DNA of 64,000 nucleotides. Source: Candidatus Poribacteria bacterium. GTDB taxonomy: Bacteria > Poribacteria > WGA-4E > WGA-3G. The translations under genes and the position numbers were made by a program. The DNA lies in contig JAJECN010000046.1 of assembly GCA_022821965.1 (NCBI GenBank), positions 1 through 64,000 of the forward strand, given 5' to 3'. Numbering within the stretch: the first letter of the stretch is position 1; each line of letters starts with the position of its first letter. A model generated the notes under the pieces. That model did not search any database. It saw only the letters and a list, made by a program, of their open reading frames with translations, and was not told the DNA's origin. Positions 8,098 to 17,062 of the stretch are shown here, piece after piece.

Positions 8098-9242
8098 TGT
8101 TAACACTAACACAGCAAATTCAGGCGCACGCAAATGAACTTGGATTTGAACTCGTCGGAGTCACACCCGCAGCGCACAGCGAGACAATCGCGCGATACCG
8201 AGAGTGGATAGAAAACGGGTACGCCGGGAAGATGCACTATCTCGAAAAGCATCTCGCCCTCAAGACGGATGTCCGGCAACTTTTGGCAGAAGCGAAATCC
8301 GTTATCAGTCTCGCGATGAACTATTATACACTCGATCCGCCGAAAGCACTCGCACAAGATCCAGGGCGAGGACAGATATCCCGCTATGCGTGGGGCGATG
8401 ATTATCACGAGCTTATTCGTGAACGTCTTTTAGAACTCGTTACTTTTATCAAACAGACCGCTGAAAGTGAATTGAAAACCCGTGTATGTGTCGATACCGC
8501 GCCTATTATCGAAAGGGAATACGCACAGAAAGCAGGTATCGGCTGGATCGGTAAGAACACAAACCTGATTCACTGGCGTTCCGGCTCTTGGTATTTCCTC
8601 GCGGAGGTACTCGTCAACATCGTGTTGGAATCAGACACACCGGAACTCCGGGGGAGTTGTGGCACTTGCACACGCTGCATTGAAGCATGTCCGACAGATG
8701 CAATCATCGAACCGAATCTTCTCGATTCTCGACGCTGCATCTCTTACCTGACGATCGAACTGAAGGAGAGCATCCCGAAGACACTTCGTCCCGAAATCGG
8801 AAACTGGATTTTTGGCTGCGACATCTGCCAAGAGGTCTGTCCATGGAACAGCAAAGCGGTCTCAACAACCGAAAAGGGGTTTCAACCACGCGATGGAAAC
8901 CTCATACCCAAGTTGCTCTCACTCGTCGGTATGACACAGGAAGAGTTTAGCCGACGATTCAAGGGCAGTCCAATCAAACGTGCCAAACGCAGGGGTTTCC
9001 TACGAAATGTATTGGTCGCCATTGGTAACTGGGGTACGCAGCATGCCGTTCCAGCACTCAAGAACGCATTAGCGGATGACGAACCTTTAGTCCGGAGCCA
9101 CGCCGCATGGGCATTAGGAAGAATTGGCGGTGATGCCGCCAAACGAACATTACAGAAGCGATTAACCGTTGAAACCGAACAGAATGTTATCACTGAAATT
9201 CAGGAAGCACTCTTAGAAACAGATTTTTATAGTAAAACCTGA
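8097..9242 (+). CDS. queG: Epoxyqueuosine reductase QueG with HEAT-repeat tail
   Basis: A 381-residue enzyme for the last step of queuosine synthesis, reducing epoxyqueuosine to queuosine in tRNA. It has the cobalamin-binding catalytic domain with VDTAPIIERE (the family's catalytic Asp) and GWIGKNTNLI. Two 4Fe-4S motifs follow, CGTCTRCIEACP and CDICQEVCPWN. A C-terminal HEAT-like segment (HAVPALKNALADDEPLVRSH) is known in the longer QueG form. I choose ATG 8097, which overlaps the pheA stop as TAATG, because the family begins near LTQQIQAHANELGFELVG; the frame is also open upstream to 8049 inside pheA. The next queuosine gene in the window, queF, lies 4 kb away. Confidence 0.95.
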   Translation: MLTLTQQIQAHANELGFELVGVTPAAHSETIARYREWIENGYAGKMHYLEKHLALKTDVRQLLAEAKSVISLAMNYYTLDPPKALAQDPGRGQISRYAWGDDYHELIRERLLELVTFIKQTAESELKTRVCVDTAPIIEREYAQKAGIGWIGKNTNLIHWRSGSWYFLAEVLVNIVLESDTPELRGSCGTCTRCIEACPTDAIIEPNLLDSRRCISYLTIELKESIPKTLRPEIGNWIFGCDICQEVCPWNSKAVSTTEKGFQPRDGNLIPKLLSLVGMTQEEFSRRFKGSPIKRAKRRGFLRNVLVAIGNWGTQHAVPALKNALADDEPLVRSHAAWALGRIGGDAAKRTLQKRLTVETEQNVITEIQEALLETDFYSKT

Positions 9243-9287
9243 AAATAAGTTGACAGTTTCTCAGCGAGTAGCACTCTCACCGCCGCT

Positions 9288-9308
9288 GGCGAGGATTGTA
9301 TCCTCGCC
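9288..9308. repeat. GGCGAGGAT/ATCCTCGCC hairpin
   Basis: A perfect 9-bp inverted repeat with a TGT loop, 46 bases after queG. It is flanked by GCT on the left and TCCTG on the right, much like the hairpin at 26730-26750. No U-tract follows, so it is better seen as a repeat element that may stabilise or end the transcript. Confidence 0.65.
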
Positions 9309-9406
9309 TCCTGTTAATGTCCAAGTAATTGTGGGCTTTGCTATAATTTATTAAATCTGAGCTGCCTTCCAGATCCTAATAACTAAAAAAGGGAGAAACG
9401 GAAAAA

Positions 9407-10024
9407 ATGAGCGAAACAACTGCACACCAACTTACAGCACCTGGTGCTGGCACAAATGGACTCGCATGGGACGGAACATCACTTTGGAGTGTTGAAGGGG
9501 TTGGACCTATCCACAAAATCAACCCTGAAACCGGCGAGGTTGAACTATCGCTTTCGCCTGACTACCCCGGCGGTGCTGGTATAGAATGGGATGGCGAGCA
9601 TCTCTGGTATAACAGTATCTGGCAACAAACCTTCTACAAACTTACGATTCCCGACCTGGAAGTCGTTACGACATTTAAATCGCCTGGAGAAGGTCCACAC
9701 GGATTGGCATGGAACGGCGAGCATCTCTGGAGCGTTGACATGAACACCGGTCGGTTTATCAAACAGTGCCCTGATACTGGCGAAATCCTCGCAGAACTCC
9801 AGACACCCGGGGGACGGGCACACGGACTCGCATGGGATGGCGAGGCACTTTGGAACGCTGATACGAACGACCATGTCGTTTACCGAATCGACCCTGAATC
9901 TGGTGAGGTACTCAATTCGGTTTCATGTCCAAGTGAACCGCACGGACTAACTTGGGATGGCACGGCGTTATGGTATGGCGAAGATAAAGCAAAAACAATC
10001 CATAGACTTAGTGTATCCGAGTAG
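9407..10024 (+). CDS. Small cytoplasmic beta-propeller protein (GLAWDG-LW repeats)
   Basis: A 205-residue protein made of five near-identical units of about 40 residues with the signature GLAWDGxxLW (GLAWDGTSLW, GIEWDGEHLW, GLAWNGEHLW, GLAWDGEALW, GLTWDGTALW). Each unit is followed by a hydrophobic strand and P(E/D)TGE turns. This resembles the NHL / streptogramin-lyase-like / glutaminyl-cyclase-like propellers. No signal peptide is visible. No catalytic residues of Vgb lyase or gluconolactonase can be assigned, so function is open. Strong start: AAAAAAGGGAGAAACGG just ahead of the ATG. It is monocistronic, with a terminator-like hairpin after it. Confidence 0.8.
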   Translation: MSETTAHQLTAPGAGTNGLAWDGTSLWSVEGVGPIHKINPETGEVELSLSPDYPGGAGIEWDGEHLWYNSIWQQTFYKLTIPDLEVVTTFKSPGEGPHGLAWNGEHLWSVDMNTGRFIKQCPDTGEILAELQTPGGRAHGLAWDGEALWNADTNDHVVYRIDPESGEVLNSVSCPSEPHGLTWDGTALWYGEDKAKTIHRLSVSE

Positions 10025-10063
10025 ACAACAGGAAAATTGAAAGATTGCAGATAACTACGTTAA

Positions 10064-10088
10064 CTCACGCGTATACGGGTGAGATTTT
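10064..10088 (+). terminator. Rho-independent terminator-like hairpin
   Basis: CTCACGCG and CGGGTGAG pair with one mismatch over a short TATA-like loop, followed directly by ATTTTTGG. It lies 40 bases after the propeller gene stop, a typical position for a terminator. Confidence 0.55.
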
Positions 10089-10117
10089 TGGAATGACAGG
10101 TTAATTCCCAACGTTAG

Positions 10118-10134
10118 TGTTCACCAAATGAACA
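10118..10134. promoter_or_regulatory. TGTTCA-N5-TGAACA palindrome, possible activator site
   Basis: A perfect 6-bp inverted repeat with a 5-base spacer, about 60 bases upstream of the -24 element of the sigma-54-type promoter at 10195. The distance and symmetry suit a dimeric enhancer-binding protein; which one is unknown. Confidence 0.4.
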
Positions 10135-10194
10135 ACACGATATAAATTATGTCAGAAATCGGTTGAAATTCTCCGATTTTATGCGGGTTTCCGG

Positions 10195-10211
10195 TTGGCA
10201 TACAATTTGCT
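10195..10211 (+). promoter_or_regulatory. Sigma-54 (RpoN) type promoter
   Basis: TTGGCA-N6-TTGCT places the invariant GG (10197-10198) and GC (10209-10210) exactly 10 bases apart, matching the -24/-12 consensus. The predicted transcript start is near 10222. The 150-base leader runs to the TTG start at 10372. Found by eye; the surrounding 347-base gap (10025-10371) otherwise holds the terminator and palindrome listed separately. Confidence 0.6.
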
Positions 10212-10371
10212 TATATGTGTAGTGTACAGTTGGCAGCCGCGTTCTGAAAACGCGTCGAATCAACATTGTTTACACAAGGGTAAAATTCAACGTAAAACGC
10301 TACTATGCCAAGCGGTCTATTCCTATAGCCACAAGCATATCGGGGTAACACCTAATAGTGGGGTAAGAGAA

Positions 10372-13149
10372 TTGAAGAAATTACAGATAATTATGCTAAC
10401 CCTCTTTTTGGGGATTGGGTTGGTAACACACAGCAGTGCCGATCGGGTACAACTCAACACGAGTGCCGCTGTTATCCAAGACAATCTCGGTGCGAGTGTC
10501 GGTATCAGCGGTAATTACGCGATGGTCGGTGTTCCCAAAGATGACACTGACGACGGCAGAGATGTTGGTTCAGTCCAAGTCTTTCTTCGCACCGAAGCAG
10601 GATGGGTGCAACATCAGAAACTGAACGCCAGTGACGCAGCCGACGGAGACGAATTCGCCACAAGAATCGCCATGAGCGGCGATTATGCCGTCATTGGTGC
10701 ACCAAGTAAAGACGGTGTCGGAAGGAACTCAGGTGCCGCTTATGTCTTTAGACGGCAAGGCACAGAATGGGTAGAGCACACCAAACTCGTTAGCTCCGAG
10801 GAAACGCCGGGCGACTTTTTCGGCACCTCAGTAACTATCGATGGAGATACTATCCTCGTTGGCGCTCATCGCACAAATGAACCCTTTGCAGACGGAGGTT
10901 CTGTCTACGTCTTTGAGCGGACCGGAGAAAACTGGGAAGAGACCGCGAAACTCAGTGCCCCAGATGGTACCAACTTCTCATATTTCGGCTATTCCGTTGG
11001 ACTTGATGCAGACACCGCTATCGTTGGTGCAATTCGTGATGATGAAGCCGGACTTGATGCCGGTGCGGCTTATATCTTTGTACGGAATCAATCCGCATGG
11101 ACACTTCAAACAAAACTTATCGGGAACAATACCAAATCGGAAGACTTTTACGGGTACGCAGTTGATGTTGACGGTGATTTCGCTATTGTGACCGCACCAC
11201 GTAACAGGGGCATTGGTGCCGCTTATATCTACAGACGCGAAGGTACTGTATGGGAACAAAAAAGAAACCGCATCCGGCACCGCATGATGCCGATTGACCC
11301 AGACGGTGCGACCTTTTTCGGTGTCTCTGTTGCCATTAGCGGGACAACCGCCGTTATCGGCGCAGTAGGTGCCCTTGTAGGGGAAGAAGAGTCTGGTGCT
11401 GCGTACGTCTTTACAGAGAATGAACCACCGTTTTGGAATCAACATGTAAAGTTAACAGCGGGCGATAGAAAGGCTGGCGATCAACTCGGATACGCCGTCG
11501 CCCTTAGTGGAAACGAAATTATCGCTGGTGCCCCGCTCCAAGACGCGGGCGGACGCTCTTCCGGTGCCGCCTACATTTTTCAAAAGAGTGAAGAGAGTGG
11601 GTGGGTAGAGAGTAGTAAGTTGAGTGACGGAGAAACCGCTTCCGAGGACCAGTTTGGAACTTCCGTCGCTATCAGCGGCAATATCGCTGTTTCTGGGGCA
11701 CAACAAGGCGATGATATCGCACCCAACGCTGGTGCTGCATACATCTTTGAGCGGAATCGTATCCTCTGGTTGCAACGCGGTAAACTCACCGCTGAGGACG
11801 GAAAAGCTGGAGATATGTTCGGAAACAGTGTTGCCATCAACGGCGAAACAATTCTTGTTGGCGCGCCCGGTGTTGATGACGCTGGACCTGAAGCCGGTGC
11901 AGTGTATGTTTTCATACGGGTAGATGGTGAATGGATTCAACAAGCGAAACTCATCGGTGCTGATATTGGAGGCTTCGATCAATTTGGATCAACTGTTGCA
12001 ATCCATGAAAATACCGCTATCATCGGTGCCTACGCGAAAGATGAAGTCGGAACGGATTCCGGTGCCGCTTATGTTTTTGTCCGAAACGGTAACACTTGGA
12101 CACAACAGGCAAAACTGACACCTCGAGATGCCGTACAGGGCGATCATTTTGGATTTTCTGTTTCTGTCCACGGCGATATGGCTCTCATCGGCGCACACCT
12201 GAGCAACGCAGCAGGACCGGATTCAGGCGCAGCGTATCTTTTCACACGCAACGGCACGACATGGAGACAAGAACTTCAACTCCTTTCAAATGACATCGGT
12301 ATTGGCGACGAATTCGGCTACGCTGTTGATCTAATTAAAGGTGCTGCAATTGTCGGCGCACCCAAGGAAAATCGACATCAGGAAAACATGGGAGCTGCCT
12401 ATGTTTTTGTCGAAACACGCGAAACTTGGGCACAACAGGCAAAACTCACTGCCTCCGATGCCGAGAGCGGTGATGAATTCGGCGCAGCCGTCGCGCTGCA
12501 CGAAGATACCGCAATTATTGGCTCATGGAAAGATGACCATCCACCAGTAGATCGCTTTGGAGATGACAACTTGCAAGTCGACAAAGGTTCCGCCTATTCT
12601 TTTTTACGCGACGGGTTATCTTGGGTGGAGAAACGTCGAATTACGGGGGGCGACACAAGCAGATCTGACCTGTTCGGTGCATCTGTCGCCATCAAAGGCT
12701 CATTTGCAATCGTCGGTGCCTCAGGCAGTGATAGCGCAGGCGGAAACTCAGGATCCGCTTTTATTTACAATCCAATCGACCTTGGATTCCGTTCCGCGGA
12801 TGTCCCCTTCTCTGTCGATCCATCGTCGCATCTACTCTCAACATTCGGACATATTAAACGGACGACGGTCTTTCAGAATTATCCGAATCCATTCAATCCA
12901 GAAACCTGGTTCCCCTACAATCTCGCAGAACAGGCAGAAGTCGTTCTGAAAATCTACGATGTCCGTGGCGGGCTTGTGCGTCAATTGAACATCGGGCTAC
13001 AGGCAGCTGGCAATTACCGTAGCCAAGAGAAAGCAGCATACTGGGATGGAAGAGACGCATTCGGAACGAAGGTCGCCAGCGGTATCTACTTCTATACATT
13101 TACCGCAGGCAATTTTGAAAGCACCCGTCGGATGGTAATTCTAAAGTAA
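10372..13149 (+). CDS. Secreted 14-unit FG-GAP (integrin-like) repeat protein with FlgD-like C-terminal tail
   Basis: About 925 residues. A signal peptide (KKLQIIMLTLFLGIGLVTHSSA) precedes 14 units of about 53-58 residues, each of the form FGxSVAISGDxAIVGAP..SGAAYVFxRxGxxW.QQAKL. They resemble FG-GAP/integrin-alpha-like or VCBS-type propeller blades, so 14 units could make two seven-bladed propellers. The tail from residue about 830 has NYPNPFNPETWFPY, then a FlgD-like Ig domain ending in STRRMVILK, as in type IX-like or Poribacteria sorting tails. I chose TTG 10372 because it starts the signal peptide; the longer open frame would begin inside the sigma-54-type promoter. The repeats are similar at DNA level too, which invites recombination. 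Likely surface or matrix protein; ligand unknown. Confidence 0.85.
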   Translation: MKKLQIIMLTLFLGIGLVTHSSADRVQLNTSAAVIQDNLGASVGISGNYAMVGVPKDDTDDGRDVGSVQVFLRTEAGWVQHQKLNASDAADGDEFATRIAMSGDYAVIGAPSKDGVGRNSGAAYVFRRQGTEWVEHTKLVSSEETPGDFFGTSVTIDGDTILVGAHRTNEPFADGGSVYVFERTGENWEETAKLSAPDGTNFSYFGYSVGLDADTAIVGAIRDDEAGLDAGAAYIFVRNQSAWTLQTKLIGNNTKSEDFYGYAVDVDGDFAIVTAPRNRGIGAAYIYRREGTVWEQKRNRIRHRMMPIDPDGATFFGVSVAISGTTAVIGAVGALVGEEESGAAYVFTENEPPFWNQHVKLTAGDRKAGDQLGYAVALSGNEIIAGAPLQDAGGRSSGAAYIFQKSEESGWVESSKLSDGETASEDQFGTSVAISGNIAVSGAQQGDDIAPNAGAAYIFERNRILWLQRGKLTAEDGKAGDMFGNSVAINGETILVGAPGVDDAGPEAGAVYVFIRVDGEWIQQAKLIGADIGGFDQFGSTVAIHENTAIIGAYAKDEVGTDSGAAYVFVRNGNTWTQQAKLTPRDAVQGDHFGFSVSVHGDMALIGAHLSNAAGPDSGAAYLFTRNGTTWRQELQLLSNDIGIGDEFGYAVDLIKGAAIVGAPKENRHQENMGAAYVFVETRETWAQQAKLTASDAESGDEFGAAVALHEDTAIIGSWKDDHPPVDRFGDDNLQVDKGSAYSFLRDGLSWVEKRRITGGDTSRSDLFGASVAIKGSFAIVGASGSDSAGGNSGSAFIYNPIDLGFRSADVPFSVDPSSHLLSTFGHIKRTTVFQNYPNPFNPETWFPYNLAEQAEVVLKIYDVRGGLVRQLNIGLQAAGNYRSQEKAAYWDGRDAFGTKVASGIYFYTFTAGNFESTRRMVILK

Positions 13150-13166
13150 CACTCCCCTTAATCAAT

Positions 13167-13189
13167 AGGCGCGCTTTTGCAGCGCGCCT
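13167..13189. terminator. GC-rich hairpin after the FG-GAP gene
   Basis: AGGCGCGC and GCGCGCCT form a perfect 8-bp stem around TTTTGCA, 18 bases after the stop. It lacks a U-tract, so its role as terminator is uncertain; it also resembles the other short intergenic hairpins of this genome. Confidence 0.45.
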
Positions 13190-13225
13190 AATACACTTAA
13201 AGAGAACAGAGGAGATAGACCCTCA

Positions 13226-13618
13226 ATGAATCATCAGACTGGCTATGACGATTTACAGACCCATATTCCTCAACTGAAAACACCTTCAATCGAGACATGG
13301 GAAAATCAATATAGCCACCGAGATTATACAATAGAAATCACCAATCTTGAGTTCACCGCCGTATGTCCTAAAACAGGACTCCCGGATTTCGCAACCCTCT
13401 GCATCACCTACGTGCCAGATCAACACTGTGTCGAACTGAAATCGTTGAAGGAGTATTTCCTCTTCTACCGAGATGTCGGCATCTTTCACGAGCATGTCGT
13501 GAATAAGGTATTAGAAGATTTTGTCGCAGCCTGCCAACCGCGGAAGGCAGAAGTTGTCGGCGATTTCAACATCCGCGGCGGCATCAAAACAGTCGTGCGG
13601 ACAAGCTATCAGTGTTAA
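13226..13618 (+). CDS. queF: NADPH-dependent 7-cyano-7-deazaguanine (preQ0) reductase QueF
   Basis: A 130-residue cytoplasmic enzyme reducing preQ0 to preQ1 in queuosine synthesis. It is the short, unimodular QueF type. It shows FTAVCPKTGLPDF with the catalytic Cys at residue 47, the substrate/NADPH segment LKSLKEYFLFYRDVGIFHE (family motif E-S-K-S-L-K), and a following NKVLEDF helix. Length fits the Bacillus-type enzyme. Start ATG 13226 follows AGAGGAGATAG. No preQ1 riboswitch is evident in the 76-base leader. Together with queG it shows the organism makes queuosine, but the two are not one operon. Confidence 0.95.
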   Translation: MNHQTGYDDLQTHIPQLKTPSIETWENQYSHRDYTIEITNLEFTAVCPKTGLPDFATLCITYVPDQHCVELKSLKEYFLFYRDVGIFHEHVVNKVLEDFVAACQPRKAEVVGDFNIRGGIKTVVRTSYQC

Positions 13619-13632
13619 GGTTGCCAGAAGAG

Positions 13633-13719
13633 TGGTTATCAGTTGTCAGTTAAATCTTGTGGCAGTTGCGTTTTGCATGAACTCCACAAGCATCTCTTGT
13701 CCGAAAACTGACAACCATT
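13633..13719. repeat. Dispersed inverted-repeat element, copy C
   Basis: The left arm GGTTATCAGTTGTCAGTT and the right arm AAACTGACAACCATTA are near reverse complements. The centre repeats the CTTGTGGCAGTTGC and CTCCACAAG hairpin seen in copy A. It lies between queF and the convergent Gfo/Idh gene and touches the latter's stop codon. Confidence 0.75.
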
Positions 13720-14755
13720 AAAAAATCGGAACGGAACGACCTATCCGCGCAGATTCATAGAGCGCATCAAAGATTTTTGCGACGTTCAGTACCTCTTCAG
13801 CAGGCACAGGAGACGGCAATCCCTCACGAACAGCCTTGTGGAACGATTCAAACTCACTCGGTAATCCGGTAAGAAGTTTCGGCGTGTAATTCACCATCTC
13901 ATCTTTCTTATCAAGATAAATCTGGAGCGGTTCATAAGTCGCACCCGCTAAATCTCCCATGAAGAACGTCCCACCGATGTTCTCAATATGCGATGCCCAA
14001 GCCGTCTCCAAGGTCACCGTCAAGCCACCCTCAAAGCGGATGGTGCCCATCGCGAAATCTTCCACCTCAAATTCTTCAGGATTCCATTTCCCCCACGGGT
14101 TGATAACATCCTTTTTATGTCCAAACTTCGTTGCCGTCATCCCGAACGCCTCAATCGGTTTCGGACAACCGATCATCCAGAGCAACACATCGAGAATATG
14201 CACACCGATATCAATCAGCGGTCCGCCACCCGCGATAGCTTTACTGAGAAAAGATGGCGAAGCAGGCACTCCACGCCGTCGCATCGCCATTGCCCGCGCA
14301 TAATAGATGTCACCGAAAAACCCTTCGTCATAGAGTTTCCGAAGCGTACGTGCCTCAGCACGAAACCGAGATTGTAAACCGATCTGTAGGACTTTACCAC
14401 TCGCTTTCTGGGCATCCACCATCGCTTGTCCGTCAATAGCATTGGCAGCGATCGGCTTTTCACAGATAACGTGTTTTCCCGCGTTCAACGCTGCAATAGT
14501 CGGTCCAGCGTGGAAGTTATTCGGTGTGCAGACACTCACCGCATCCAGTTCATCCATCGCAGCCAATTCCTCATAATCGCTGAAAACGTGTGGAATGTCG
14601 TGCTGTTTAGCGAACGCCTTTGCGCGTCCTTCGTCAATATCACACGCGGCGACAATCGAAACACCCTTGACCCCCTGATGACCCGGCAGGTGTTTACCAC
14701 CAGCAATACCACCACACCCAACAATACCTACCTTAACCACTTTAACTTTAGCCAT
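13718..14755 (-). CDS. Gfo/Idh/MocA family NAD(P)-dependent oxidoreductase
   Basis: A 345-residue cytoplasmic oxidoreductase. The Rossmann motif VGIVGCGGIAGGKHLPG is at the N-terminus, AVSVCTPNNFHAG and the hallmark ICEKPIA follow, and GGPLIDIGVHILDVLLW carries the family's catalytic D..H pair. Substrate is probably a sugar or inositol derivative, not predictable from sequence. Good ribosome binding site (AAGGAGCT) before ATG 14755. It lies 27 bases downstream of the start-distal end of a PhyH gene on the same strand, so the two may be co-transcribed with PhyH first. Confidence 0.9.
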   Translation of the reverse strand: MAKVKVVKVGIVGCGGIAGGKHLPGHQGVKGVSIVAACDIDEGRAKAFAKQHDIPHVFSDYEELAAMDELDAVSVCTPNNFHAGPTIAALNAGKHVICEKPIAANAIDGQAMVDAQKASGKVLQIGLQSRFRAEARTLRKLYDEGFFGDIYYARAMAMRRRGVPASPSFLSKAIAGGGPLIDIGVHILDVLLWMIGCPKPIEAFGMTATKFGHKKDVINPWGKWNPEEFEVEDFAMGTIRFEGGLTVTLETAWASHIENIGGTFFMGDLAGATYEPLQIYLDKKDEMVNYTPKLLTGLPSEFESFHKAVREGLPSPVPAEEVLNVAKIFDALYESARIGRSVPIF

Positions 14756-14782
14756 TTTAGCTCCTTCTTCACTCGCTTTTAT

Positions 14783-15631
14783 TTAAACAGTCACAACTTG
14801 CGGTGCCTGTTCCAAGTTCAGATTATGCGCCGTTGCCCACTCTGTACCAGCCCAATGAACACCGTTAGGGTCGCGTCTGCCCTGTGTATCTATCGATGCA
14901 CCAAGAAACTGTCTACCGAGATCGTCCAGATTTTCCACCAACGTTTCATTCGGTTGTAAAGTGTCATCGTAATACCGTAGGTAGTAATCGGGCTTAATCC
15001 AGCGATAATGGTATCCGTAGATGACAACCTTAGAGATGTTCTCTCTGAAATTCAGCCCTGCGGCATGATAGATACGGCTTTCAAACAGGAACGCATCTCC
15101 CGCGCGGAGCAGTGGTTCGTCATACTCAAGCGGATCAATTTCACCTTCACGGATGCCCAACGGTTCACCCCACTTATGGCTTTTTCGGATAAACCACGTC
15201 GCGCCTGAGTCCGGCACACTGAAATCTGTTAAGCAGTACCCAACCTTCAAACCGACACGCGGACACCCTTCGTGCCCAACATCTAAATGCACACCGACAT
15301 CTCGATGCCAATTGCGGTTGTCCGGCTTCTCAGGTGCCTGTGGATGTTTGTGGATAAGCGCGGTATTCGTAATATGAATATTCGTCCCAAGGAGTTGAAG
15401 TATTAACGGCACTGCCCTTGATTGCGTAGCGAGGGCGGCGAAGGCAGGCTCTTGGACCAACCCGTCCCGCCGATGGGCATAGTAGCCGTGGTATTCAAAC
15501 GACTCCATGAGTCGATCACCGGTTTCCGTTAAGCGAGCAATCATCTCGCTGTCAATTGCTGAACGCACGATGAGGTAGCCGTTTTCGTCAAATTCTTGGC
15601 GTTGCGCCTCGGTCAATTGAACAAATTCCAT
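14783..15631 (-). CDS. Phytanoyl-CoA dioxygenase (PhyH) family protein, copy 1
   Basis: A 282-residue Fe(II)/2-oxoglutarate-dependent oxygenase. The iron facial triad is visible as H109-R-D111 (NWHRDVG) and a distal H189 (SRIYHAAG). The frame is open to 15748, but I place the start at ATG 15631 (CAAGGAAAATTAG ahead of it) because the paralogue at 26791-27609 begins with the same MEFVQLT(E/D)AQ. Substrate unknown. It is followed on the same strand by a Gfo/Idh gene, a common pairing in catabolic clusters of this lineage (inference). Confidence 0.88.
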   Translation of the reverse strand: MEFVQLTEAQRQEFDENGYLIVRSAIDSEMIARLTETGDRLMESFEYHGYYAHRRDGLVQEPAFAALATQSRAVPLILQLLGTNIHITNTALIHKHPQAPEKPDNRNWHRDVGVHLDVGHEGCPRVGLKVGYCLTDFSVPDSGATWFIRKSHKWGEPLGIREGEIDPLEYDEPLLRAGDAFLFESRIYHAAGLNFRENISKVVIYGYHYRWIKPDYYLRYYDDTLQPNETLVENLDDLGRQFLGASIDTQGRRDPNGVHWAGTEWATAHNLNLEQAPQVVTV

Positions 15632-15819
15632 TTTTCTAATTTTCCTTGCGGTTAAGGCGAATGGGTGTCTTTGGTTGGGTGTTTCTGCGTATTTCCCCAG
15701 GGATTTGACGTTCCTTTCTCCGGAGCCGTCAAACCCTACAGGCTTCACTTGATTTCCTATGCTAATTCCAAGAAACTTTTCTTCATAGATGGACTTGCAA
15801 ACTACACCTCAATAGAGGG

Positions 15820-15848
15820 TTGATAGACACATGAAAGTATGCTATCAT
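15820..15848 (+). promoter_or_regulatory. Sigma-70-type promoter of the TPR gene
   Basis: TTGATA (15820-15825), a 17-base spacer and TATCAT (15843-15848). A transcript start near 15855 would give a leader of about 28 bases to ATG 15883. Confidence 0.55.
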
Positions 15849-15882
15849 AAATCTAAAATGATGTCCACCCATAAACAGAATC

Positions 15883-17025
15883 ATGAAAACGAACCTTCTT
15901 TGTCCTTCTTTATTAATCTTTCTATCAGCAGTGTGTCTGACATTAGCAAAACAGGACACATCTACTGAGGCAACACGCGCATACCAGGTAGGTATGCAAG
16001 CACTTGCGCAGAAAGATGACCGCACTGCACTTACAGCATTTCAGAGGGTAGTAAAGCTTGACGCATCACATGCTGAAGCACACTATCAACTCGGTGTGCT
16101 TCACGGCAAACAATCGCAATGGAGACCCGCGATTGATGCACTCCAAACTGCGATTAAACTCACTCCTAATTTCGCCGATGCATACCTTCGCCTCGGCGAG
16201 GCGTATCTCATCGGCACAGCGAATGCGAAAGATGCTATTGAACCGTTGCAACGCGCGCTCCATTTACAATCCGATCTCTTACGCGCCCAAAGGCTTTTAG
16301 GTGATGCCTATCTCCGTCAAAACCGAATCGGAGATGCGATCCATCAGCTCAAACAAGCGATGGAGGACAGTGAAGCCCGTTATTTGCTTGGGTTCGCTTA
16401 CTTCCAAACAGAAGACTTTATAGAAGCAATCGGACATTTTGAGGCAGTCATTAAACGCCAGAAACGGCACGCGAAGGCACATTTCAATCTTGGGAATTGT
16501 TACCTCCGCATAGGGAAGATCGCTGAAGGACGTGCCGCACTTCGGACATTCGAGACGCTTACCCGTGAAGAGGAACAACGGCGTACACTGCAACGTTTGA
16601 TTCTTGACAACCCGCAACACCTTCAACCGCGTTATCAACTCGCGGAACTGCACATCAAGCGGACAGAGTGGGAACTCGCCTCGGCAGAACTCAAGGCGTG
16701 CCTTGCAATCAAGCCGCACGATGAGAAAGCATCCGAACTCCTCGGTTATATCTATTTGCAAACAGAGACTTATCCAGAAGCAGTTGAAGTATATGGACAT
16801 CTCGTTGAGGCATATCCAGAGAGCGCGATATATCGGAATAGCCTCGGTATTGCTTATATGATGCTGAAAAAACCGCGGCAAGCGATAGCGCAGTTTGAAA
16901 CGGCAACACATCTTAACACGACAAACGCACAACTTTACCGCAACTTGGCAAACGCCTATCGGCAAGCCGGTGAACGCGAAAAAGCAGAACAGGCTTATCA
17001 ACGTTATCAATCCTTGACAAAGTAA
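15883..17025 (+). CDS. Exported tetratricopeptide-repeat protein
   Basis: A 380-residue protein. A signal peptide (LLCPSLLIFLSAVCLTLA, cleavage near residue 22) is followed by about ten TPR units, recognisable by A(x)YQLGVLHGKQ, AYLRLGEAYLIG, AHFNLGNCYLRIGK, YRNSLGIAYMMLKKP and LYRNLANAYRQAGE. It probably acts as a periplasmic scaffold. No enzymatic domain is seen. A sigma-70-type promoter lies 35 bases upstream. The next gene (GMC oxidoreductase) starts 37 bases later on the same strand, so the two may be linked. Confidence 0.85.
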   Translation: MKTNLLCPSLLIFLSAVCLTLAKQDTSTEATRAYQVGMQALAQKDDRTALTAFQRVVKLDASHAEAHYQLGVLHGKQSQWRPAIDALQTAIKLTPNFADAYLRLGEAYLIGTANAKDAIEPLQRALHLQSDLLRAQRLLGDAYLRQNRIGDAIHQLKQAMEDSEARYLLGFAYFQTEDFIEAIGHFEAVIKRQKRHAKAHFNLGNCYLRIGKIAEGRAALRTFETLTREEEQRRTLQRLILDNPQHLQPRYQLAELHIKRTEWELASAELKACLAIKPHDEKASELLGYIYLQTETYPEAVEVYGHLVEAYPESAIYRNSLGIAYMMLKKPRQAIAQFETATHLNTTNAQLYRNLANAYRQAGEREKAEQAYQRYQSLTK

Positions 17026-17062
17026 ACTTCAGCCGATCAAACGTTTTACAACTCTTAAAACT

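Noticed and set aside
9407-10024. Calling the small propeller a streptogramin lyase (Vgb) or gluconolactonase
   Set aside because: Only the repeat pattern matches; I could not place the catalytic His/Glu or metal ligands of either family.
10195-10371. Upstream extension of the FG-GAP gene
   Set aside because: It begins inside the sigma-54-type promoter and would put 59 residues before the signal peptide.
13633-13719. Possible sigma-54 promoter (GTGGCAGTTGCGTTTTGC) in repeat copy C
   Set aside because: The GG to GC spacing is 12 or 5 bases, not 10, and the motif belongs to the repeat's inner hairpin.
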